The position numbers and the translations under genes were made by a program. From Haemonchus contortus (taxonomy: Eukaryota > Nematoda > Chromadorea > Rhabditida > Trichostrongylidae), in the NCBI GenBank assembly GCA_000469685.2, contig LS997565.1, positions 20,791,240 through 20,855,239 on the forward strand: a stretch of DNA of 64,000 nucleotides. Direction: 5' to 3'. Position 1 is the stretch's first letter, and each line of letters starts with the position of its first letter. Under the pieces are notes generated by a model. That model was not told the origin of the DNA and searched no databases. It saw nothing but the letters and a program-made list of their open reading frames with translations. Shown here piece by piece: positions 61,801 to 64,000 of this stretch.

Positions 61801-64000
61801 GAACGGAAATAGTGCAGGACGGCGAACGATATCGGCTCACCATCAACAATGCAACGGCAGATGACTCCGGAACGTATCAGCTGGAACTCGATTCCAAGGG
61901 ATCCCAACTCACCTCTGTTGCATCACTCGTTGTGTCTGGTAAGATAGGTTGCTTTTTTTCGAGTTCTGTTGCTAAGGGTAAGTCAGCGCTTGTGAAAAAT
62001 GGTTTTATTTTATCTGTGGAAATGCAGCTGCTCATACCACATAAACCAGACCCCCGAACGATACCAGGATGCCCGGGGATGGGTCGTTTAACCGCTATTG
62101 CTTCAGGGCAGCCACCATCCATTGAGAGTACTAGCTCCAAATTTGTCTACGGTGAATTTTCTGCGGACGTTGATCTCACTCTCTCAAGCCATACCTTAGG
62201 ATCGCATTGCTACCGCGGAGGAGAAGCGCAGTTCAATTGGTTCTGTGTAATCGATCCGCCGCCCGCGGCATTCGCTGTCTAGTTGCCTCGGTACTGCAGT
62301 TCTAGCGCTCTTCATACAGCTAGATCGATATGCGATTGTTATTTTTGACATGATTCTACTGCTGCGTCTTTTGTTCCTGCGTTCCTTACTCGCTGCGCTG
62401 CCTCTGCTTCATTCTGCTGCATTCCTTTGTGCTCAAACCCGCTTCCGCCACAAAGTCATCTTGCCCCTCGGCTTGAGCGGTGTATTTGAAGCTTGAAGAA
62501 GTGAAACCTCCTAAAGTATTCGTTGAATGGAGTTTCAACTAATAAAATGTGACGACAACAATATCTGGATATAGCAGGGGAGGAGAAGGAGCGAACAAAA
62601 AATGATTGCACAGCGGTATTTGATATGTCGTCCGGCAAACATTCACTGGTATTGCTTGTAAGTAATCTTTTTTGTACTCAGGATGCAGTGGTGTAGGCAA
62701 AACGCTAAGCACTCAGCGCTCGAATCAATTCCTAAGCCTTACTGGCCCCATGCTCTCTATTCAGCCCCTCTAGAATTCCTTCCGAAGCGGCCCATGCTTT
62801 TGTGTCTGTAAGCTGCGGCAGAAAACCCCGAGGGCTGTCGGGATTCCGGTGATGTAGAAGGTAGCAGCGCAATGGCTGGAAAGCACGAGTGTGAGTTCGA
62901 GTTTCGTTTCAGGCCCAACATTTTTCCCATCCCTGGCCATCATTGTGGTGCCTTTCAATTCGCTTCTAACAGCGAAAACAGAAGTCAGACGAAGATATCA
63001 ACTCCAAAAACCTCCTATTATATTCATATAATTGATTTTTTTTACCCTCACTTCTTTCGGGTTTTCTGGAGGTTTCTATGGGGTTTTTATGTAAGGACAC
63101 TATCTAGAGGTATACATATATAACAATCCGGCTACCTCTCCATTGCTTATCTGATCATATATTGACCGCCCTGTCTACCGTATTCTACCATATCCGACAA
63201 ATACTTGCTTATGAGTTTCAATCTAGCCACTCTGTTGCTGAGCCCATTGAAACTTGAGTCAAGCATTTGGCCCTGGATCCCTCCAAGACGGCTCCGTTTA
63301 AACCTCGTTCCAACGCTGCACAGCCTGAAGCTGGAAGATGAACCTCGATTTGGTCCATCGACTGTAATATCTTGAAATCTACTTATATGTGATGTGAATC
63401 CAAGCGACTAGTGTCTTTTCTAGGGAGACGGGCAGTAAGAACGGTTTTGTGTAGTCGATTCGCCGCTCGCGGCTGTCGCGAACCATACGACCACCGTTAT
63501 TACAGCTCTATCGTTCTTCATGCAGCTCAATCGATATGGATCATTATTTTAGGCTTGATTCTACTGTTTTGTTCCTGTATTTCTTACCTGCTGCCGCATT
63601 ATGCTACATTCTTTCGCGCGCGGCATCCCTCTCGCCGTGACGCGACTATTTCGATCCTACTGCACCACACCCTCTCTTCTAGTATTTCCATGGATTCCAC
63701 CAGAAAATCCTGAAGAAAACCTGACTGTTGTGAAATTTTTGGTAGAGATATCCTGCACAACCTAATTCATGAACATAGGCTCACACCTACACCGGCCAAT
63801 GGTTACCGAAGACAGGAATCCGCAGTATTAACTTCAGAAGATCGATTGAATCACTGCTCTTCCACCAATCCTTCCTCCACTGGAAATTCGCAACAGTTCA
63901 ACCATTATTTTCAGGAAAGCCTAATGAGCCGCCTGTCACGAAACTGCCTGCTTCGGTTAGTGTGTCATCAGGATCAGCTACAAAACTAGTTCTGGAAATG
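13507..64000 (+). CDS. unc-22: twitchin (UNC-22), giant Ig/FN3 muscle kinase; 94 exons, 3' end outside window
   Basis: Twitchin is a giant intracellular protein of the nematode A-band. It lies along the thick filament, regulates contraction and relaxation, and carries a Ser/Thr kinase related to titin and myosin light-chain kinases. The start is [18 protein letters not shown], which differs from the C. elegans start at one residue as I remember it. I joined 94 exons by splice consensus and phase; they sum to 21,153 nt (7,051 codons) without a stop. Order: Ig1-2, linker, Ig3, linker, Ig4-9, (FN3-FN3-Ig) x10, FN3 x3-Ig, FN3 x2-Ig, FN3 x3-Ig-Ig, FN3 x2-Ig-Ig, FN3-31, kinase, five Ig. That is 31 FN3 and 30 Ig, as in C. 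elegans. By comparison with that protein about 50-60 residues are missing past the right edge. Exons 13-19 and 22-24 are the least certain. Confidence 0.96.
13561..16790 (+). other. unc-22: unc-22 intron 1 (3.2 kb)
   Basis: A long first intron starting GTAAGTGC and ending GATTTCCAG. It contains a perfect-but-one 30-bp tandem duplication (14905-14934 and 14935-14964) and a GC-richer open block (14,312-14,785; see findings). Large first introns of nematode muscle genes often carry enhancers, but I can identify no defined site here. Confidence 0.6.
14905..14964 (+). repeat. 30-bp tandem duplication (two units)
   Basis: The unit starts CTAAGGATCATTCCCTTTCT and ends TTGGATTC. The two copies differ at one base (C versus T), so the duplication looks recent. 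Confidence 0.85.
16944..19282 (+). other. unc-22: unc-22 intron 2 (2.3 kb)
   Basis: Non-coding. It contains a 13-base C run (18044-18056) and a T-rich tract near 17,755-17,780. No transposon signature or RNA gene was recognised. Confidence 0.6.
20137..23256 (+). CDS. unc-22: twitchin exons 7-11: Ser/Pro/Lys-rich linker and Ig3
   Basis: Exons: 20137-20303, 20362-20477, 20533-20915, 21742-21818, 23084-23256 (about residues 217-521). Exons 7-8 encode a basic, Ser/Pro-rich disordered segment ([20 protein letters not shown], later [13 protein letters not shown]). Exon 9 encodes six imperfect copies of a 12-16-residue unit like [14 protein letters not shown], then [10 protein letters not shown], which opens Ig3. 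Ig3 continues with [20 protein letters not shown] and [14 protein letters not shown] over exons 10-11. The Ig part matches C. elegans well; the repeat part differs in sequence and looks expanded. Exon 7 uses an AAG acceptor. Intron 10 (21,819-23,083) carries a dispersed repeat. Confidence 0.93.
20592..20856 (+). repeat. unc-22: in-frame KSP/PPPSEEK tandem repeat in twitchin exon 9
   Basis: Six imperfect units of Ser-Pro-x-Pro-Pro-x-Ser-(D/E)-(D/E)-x-K-x-R, such as [16 protein letters not shown]. Unit length varies from about 12 to 16 residues. The composition (Pro, Glu, Lys, Val) recalls PEVK-type extensible segments, and the SP dipeptides are possible proline-directed phosphorylation sites. 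The function is inferred only from composition. Confidence 0.8.
20916..21741 (+). other. unc-22: unc-22 intron 9
   Basis: Begins GTGAGAG and ends CATTTCAG. No repeat or other gene was recognised in its 826 bases. Confidence 0.6.
22451..22927 (+). repeat. dispersed repeat family 1, copy A (unc-22 intron 10)
   Basis: A block of about 480 bp matches two other segments of this window, 25,126-25,605 (inverted) and 60,320-60,635. Shared landmarks in order: CACGATA..GGGTTATCT, TTTC(G/A)GACGA, GGAAGTGA(T/C)AGTCCAAA, TTTGGACGAGCTGTT, CTGGCTG(T/C)AATACG, GCCTGCGTGCAA, CACCTTGGGTGTG, and ACTGTGCCTT near the end. A 127-codon frame across it is a by-product of the repeat, not a gene. It is probably a non-autonomous transposon; terminal repeats were not found. 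Confidence 0.8.
23310..29042 (+). CDS. unc-22: twitchin exons 12-19: disordered linker of phase-0 exons
   Basis: Exons: 23310-23440, 24764-24796, 24876-24929, 26840-26974, 27359-27415, 27472-27810, 28507-28560, 28725-29042 (residues 522-895). The linker is charged, Ser-rich and without Ig or FN3 folds. Anchors to C. elegans are exon 14 ending VDPDE and exon 15 with [20 protein letters not shown] and ESISELPS, a conserved motif. Exons 16-19 (for instance [15 protein letters not shown] in 17, [20 protein letters not shown] in 19) are supported by splice sites, open frame and composition only. Exons 13-19 all have lengths divisible by three and lie between phase-0 introns. More small exons could be hidden in introns 12 and 14. 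Confidence 0.75.
23441..24763 (+). other. unc-22: unc-22 intron 12 (1.3 kb)
   Basis: GTGAGTA to TTTTCAG. I see no repeat, RNA gene or unassigned exon that I can defend. Confidence 0.55.
24930..26839 (+). other. unc-22: unc-22 intron 14 (1.9 kb)
   Basis: GTTTGTT to TTTTCCAG. It carries the inverted copy of dispersed repeat family 1 (25,126-25,605). The remainder is unassigned. Confidence 0.6.
25126..25605 (-). repeat. dispersed repeat family 1, copy B (unc-22 intron 14)
   Basis: The reverse complement matches copy A at 22,451-22,927 over its full length and copy C at 60,320-60,635 over the middle part. The minus-strand reading of 99 codons (with [19 protein letters not shown]) is shared in part with copy C ([18 protein letters not shown]). 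That could mean a former coding capacity or merely recent common descent of the DNA. Confidence 0.8.
29211..33895 (+). CDS. unc-22: twitchin exons 20-26: Ig4, short linker, Ig5
   Basis: Exons: 29211-29349, 31604-31764, 32414-32529, 32839-32868, 33108-33246, 33614-33704, 33764-33895 (about residues 896-1164). Ig4: [50 protein letters not shown]. Exons 22-24 add a charged linker ([20 protein letters not shown]). Exon 23 is only 30 nt ([10 protein letters not shown]) and is bounded by phase-2 introns. Ig5: [40 protein letters not shown], which follows C. elegans almost exactly. Exon 22 uses an AAG acceptor. Confidence 0.9.
29350..31603 (+). other. unc-22: unc-22 intron 20 (2.25 kb)
   Basis: GTGAGTC to AATTCCAG. 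It interrupts Ig4. Inside, an open frame of about 120 codons with weak hAT-transposase resemblance lies at 29,831-30,199. Otherwise nothing is recognised. Confidence 0.6.
29831..30199 (+). pseudogene. possible hAT transposase C-terminal relic in intron 20
   Basis: An ATG-less frame of about 122 codons contains [20 protein letters not shown] followed by SKRLSYL. The pattern hydrophobic-x-x-x-(L/V)-P-x-(T/S)-(S/T)-(S/T)-A-x-x-x-x-FS recalls the C-terminal dimerisation motif of hAT transposases. It cannot belong to twitchin because Ig4 joins perfectly from exon 20 to exon 21 without it. The resemblance is short, so chance is possible. Confidence 0.3.
33954..35578 (+). CDS. unc-22: twitchin exons 27-34: Ig6 to Ig9 and start of FN3-1
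   Basis: Exons: 33954-34095, 34177-34319, 34376-34520, 34579-34703, 34763-34900, 34966-35174, 35237-35383, 35443-35578 (about residues 1165-1559). Each Ig spans about two exons: Ig6 [20 protein letters not shown], Ig7 [17 protein letters not shown], Ig8 [19 protein letters not shown], Ig9 [19 protein letters not shown]. After Ig9 comes [17 protein letters not shown], which begins the first FN3. Intron 32 (35175-35236) has a GC donor. The join across it, CSVK to [13 protein letters not shown], parallels C. elegans without gain or loss. Confidence 0.95.
35175..35236 (+). other. unc-22: GC-AG intron (unc-22 intron 32)
   Basis: The donor reads AAG|GCAAGTC, the classical extended consensus of GC introns; the acceptor is CGTTTAG. 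The 62-nt intron contains an in-frame TAG just before the acceptor, so it must be removed. An alternative GT donor 15 nt downstream (GTC|GTATCG) would keep the frame and insert five residues (ASRTV) absent from the C. elegans protein. Confidence 0.75.
35685..39369 (+). CDS. unc-22: twitchin exons 35-45: FN3-1 to FN3-4 and Ig10, start of Ig11
   Basis: Exons: 35685-35815, 35873-35984, 36350-36661, 37065-37249, 37308-37487, 37818-37892, 38308-38381, 38435-38501, 38599-38776, 38843-38971, 39144-39369 (to about residue 2115). This is the start of the FN3-FN3-Ig super-repeat that follows the myosin filament. Each FN3 shows a Pro-rich entry ([14 protein letters not shown]), the strand-B Trp ([12 protein letters not shown]), and the YxFRVxAVNxxGxxxP signature ([17 protein letters not shown]). 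Ig10 starts [19 protein letters not shown]; Ig11 starts [18 protein letters not shown]. Exon 42 uses an AAG acceptor. Confidence 0.95.
39460..39600 (+). repeat. possible degraded copy of repeat family 1 (intron 45)
   Basis: The stretch around GGAAGGGGTATTGGGACGAG and GTGCGCTTCTGCATAGTGCT aligns loosely with the middle of repeat family 1 (GGGGTATTTGGACGAGCTGT and GCGCGCCATTGCATACTGCT). The match is short and gapped, so it is uncertain. Confidence 0.35.
39908..43680 (+). CDS. unc-22: twitchin exons 46-58: end of Ig11, FN3-5 to FN3-10 (part), Ig12, Ig13
   Basis: Exons: 39908-40047, 40667-40749, 40810-40945, 41025-41185, 41237-41378, 41434-41582, 41642-41845, 41901-42044, 42106-42336, 42400-42550, 42851-42993, 43051-43416, 43472-43680 (to about residue 2868). 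The FN3-FN3-Ig period continues. Type-a FN3 domains start like [17 protein letters not shown] and type-b like [17 protein letters not shown]; they alternate strictly. Ig12 starts [19 protein letters not shown]; Ig13 starts [19 protein letters not shown]. Intron 46 has a GC donor. Introns at module borders are phase 1, while those inside FN3 are mostly phase 0. Confidence 0.96.
40048..40666 (+). other. unc-22: GC-AG intron 46 with a 16-G run
   Basis: The donor is CCTCCAG|GCAAGTG and the acceptor TTCTTTAG. The phase-1 join gives [12 protein letters not shown], the standard FN3 sequence. Using the GT four bases further would shift the frame into a stop at the next exon, so the GC donor is well supported. 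An uninterrupted run of 16 G (40355-40370) lies mid-intron and could form G-quadruplex structures or reflect assembly noise. Confidence 0.85.
43738..46852 (+). CDS. unc-22: twitchin exons 59-67: FN3-10 to FN3-14, Ig14 to Ig16
   Basis: Exons: 43738-43898, 43998-44282, 44341-44564, 44973-45215, 45267-45408, 45465-45637, 45714-45915, 45974-46098, 46186-46852 (to about residue 3609). Ig14 is a single exon ([18 protein letters not shown] to VKVTVI). Ig15 starts [18 protein letters not shown]; Ig16 starts [18 protein letters not shown]. Exon 67 (667 nt) is the first long one and fuses most of two FN3 domains and a whole Ig without introns. Introns 61 (44,565-44,972) and 65-66 are short and hold nothing recognisable. 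Confidence 0.96.
46910..50784 (+). CDS. unc-22: twitchin exons 68-77: FN3-15 to FN3-22, Ig17 to Ig19
   Basis: Exons: 46910-47061, 47125-47340, 47397-47625, 47692-48066, 48125-48331, 48497-48793, 48859-49134, 49191-49516, 49576-49704, 49761-50784 (to about residue 4686). Ig17 [19 protein letters not shown], Ig18 [18 protein letters not shown], Ig19 [19 protein letters not shown]. The regular FN3-FN3-Ig period ends with Ig19. Three FN3 domains in a row follow, starting at [18 protein letters not shown]. Exon 77 is 1,024 nt. Confidence 0.96.
50845..54747 (+). CDS. unc-22: twitchin exons 78-84: FN3-23 to FN3-30, Ig20 to Ig23
   Basis: Exons: 50845-51017, 51075-51786, 51850-52037, 52092-52274, 52356-52523, 52577-53822, 53889-54747 (to about residue 5862). 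Ig20 [19 protein letters not shown], Ig21 [19 protein letters not shown], Ig22 [19 protein letters not shown], Ig23 [20 protein letters not shown]3 domains start at, for example, [52 protein letters not shown] and [15 protein letters not shown]. Exons 83 and 84 (1,246 and 859 nt) are among the longest of the gene. Confidence 0.96.
54800..57168 (+). CDS. unc-22: twitchin exons 85-89: Ig24-25, FN3-31 and protein kinase domain
   Basis: Exons: 54800-55879, 55935-56138, 56352-56589, 56725-56981, 57045-57168 (about residues 5863-6497). Ig24 [19 protein letters not shown], Ig25 [19 protein letters not shown], then FN3-31 [18 protein letters not shown]. The kinase follows: GTGAFGVVH glycine loop (split by intron 85), the AAKFV lysine (about residue 6244), HLDLKPEN catalytic loop (Asp near 6336; Leu replaces the Arg of HRD, as usual in the titin/MLCK group), DFG (Asp near 6356), and GTAEFAAPE. 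All catalytic residues are present, so the kinase should be active. Exon 86 uses an AAG acceptor (TTTCAAG). Confidence 0.97.
57232..64000 (+). CDS. unc-22: twitchin exons 90-94: kinase regulatory tail and Ig26-Ig30 (last one cut)
   Basis: Exons: 57232-58278, 58351-58613, 61611-61722, 61785-61938, 63915 to the window edge (residues 6498-7051). The tail after the kinase ([20 protein letters not shown]) matches the autoinhibitory region that blocks the active site in C. elegans twitchin. Ig26 [18 protein letters not shown], Ig27 [18 protein letters not shown], a Ser-rich linker ([19 protein letters not shown]), Ig28 [18 protein letters not shown], Ig29 [19 protein letters not shown], Ig30 [18 protein letters not shown], truncated. 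The CGG-TAA created by reading through donor 91 would end the protein after Ig28. Confidence 0.95.
60320..60635 (+). repeat. dispersed repeat family 1, copy C (intron 91)
   Basis: Matches the middle of copies A and B: TTTCAGACG, GTGGCGAAGAAAA, AACGAGTTGTTCAAATG, TTGCATACAACTGGCTGCAG, TGCCTGCGTGCAA. It lacks the right-hand end seen in the other two and stops close to a family 2 copy. Confidence 0.75.
60722..60990 (-). repeat. dispersed repeat family 2, copy D
   Basis: The reverse complement matches 63,415-63,675 closely and 62,221-62,440 more loosely. Shared landmarks are GGGAGACGGGC, CGATT(T/C)G(T/C)CGC, CGCGGCTGTCGCG, TACAGCTCTA, TTCTTCATACAGCTCAATGG, TTCTACT and CTGCTGCAT. The open frames over these copies (LGRRA..ARGCR..YYSS) are shared DNA, not supported genes. 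Confidence 0.75.
62221..62440 (+). repeat. dispersed repeat family 2, copy E (diverged)
   Basis: Matches copies D and F from TGTGTAATCGATCCGCCGC through TTCATACAGCTAGATCGATA to TTCTACTGCTG, with several indels. It is the most diverged copy. Confidence 0.65.
63040..63375 (+). pseudogene. mariner transposase N-terminal relic (copy 2)
   Basis: Frames give [16 protein letters not shown], then after a shift [17 protein letters not shown], the two helix-turn-helix signatures of mariner transposases (LYEF..G.SAAEA and LEDEPRSGRPS). The upstream part (TTCTATGGGGTTTTTATGTA) resembles that of the 4.2-kb relic, so both derive from one family. No catalytic part follows before the family 2 repeat. Confidence 0.6.
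63415..63675 (+). repeat. dispersed repeat family 2, copy F
   Basis: Matches the inverse of copy D over about 260 bp, starting GGGAGACGGGCAGTAAGAAC and ending near CACCACACCC. It stops about 240 bp before exon 94. Confidence 0.75.

Larger units (their letters stand above)
61939..63914 (+). other. unc-22: unc-22 intron 93 (2.0 kb)
   Basis: GTAAGAT to TTTTCAG, phase 1, between Ig29 and Ig30. It contains family 2 copies E and F and a mariner relic. The in-frame read-through from exon 93 would add about 115 residues to a stop at 62,282, without domain resemblance. Confidence 0.65.

Noticed and set aside
61785..62282. Exon 93 read through to 62,282 as a real C-terminus
   Set aside because: The Ig29 domain ends at the donor, the added sequence has no domain resemblance, and exon 94 continues the C. 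elegans-like protein.
60605..63713. Frames at 60,605-60,998 and 63,411-63,713 as related small genes
   Set aside because: Their similarity is explained by repeat family 2 DNA; the third copy (62,221-62,440) breaks the frame.
1..64000. CRISPR arrays, rRNA genes, bacterial operons
   Set aside because: None are present; the window is eukaryotic throughout, with introns and transposons of nematode type.

Overview
The window looks like nuclear DNA of a clade V (strongylid/hookworm-like) nematode. The grounds are short introns with nematode-type acceptors (mostly T-rich plus CAG), roughly 40% GC, several nematode-type transposon relics, and one giant muscle gene whose deduced protein can be followed almost residue for residue along Caenorhabditis elegans twitchin. 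The species cannot be told from the sequence alone.

Region 1 (1-13,506) is gene-poor and transposon-rich. It starts with the N-terminal exon of a piggyBac-type transposase (minus strand, running off the left edge). Then come a 71-bp near-perfect palindrome, a deleted mariner element with 24-bp perfect terminal inverted repeats, a 641-bp TTAA-flanked piggyBac-like MITE, a decayed mariner N-terminal fragment, and a 4.25-kb degenerate Ty3/gypsy-type LTR retrotransposon (4,859-9,106) with very short LTRs. From 9.1 to 13.5 kb I recognise no gene; its last few hundred bases should hold the promoter of the next gene.

Region 2 (13,507 to beyond 64,000) is one plus-strand gene, unc-22 (twitchin). I placed 94 coding exons by splice sites, reading phase and protein continuity; the sum, 21,153 nt, is exactly 7,051 codons. 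The order is Ig1-Ig2, a Ser/Pro/Lys-rich linker, Ig3, a second linker made only of phase-0 exons, Ig4-Ig9, ten FN3-FN3-Ig super-repeats, a less regular FN3/Ig stretch, FN3-31, a Ser/Thr kinase with its regulatory tail, and five C-terminal Ig domains, the last cut by the window edge. The total is 31 FN3 and 30 Ig domains, the published C. elegans arrangement. Twitchin is a giant thick-filament (A-band) protein of invertebrate muscle that tunes relaxation and senses force through its kinase.

Introns range from about 50 nt to 3.2 kb. The large ones carry two families of dispersed repeats (copies near 22.5, 25.3 and 60.4 kb; and 60.8, 62.3 and 63.5 kb), a second mariner relic, and a possible hAT relic. 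Notable gene-level oddities are two GC-AG introns, a stop codon formed inside the splice donor of exon 91 (possible shorter isoform), an all-symmetric linker exon cassette, and exons that become much longer toward the 3' end. I saw no convincing previously undescribed system; the most checkable novelties are in the findings.
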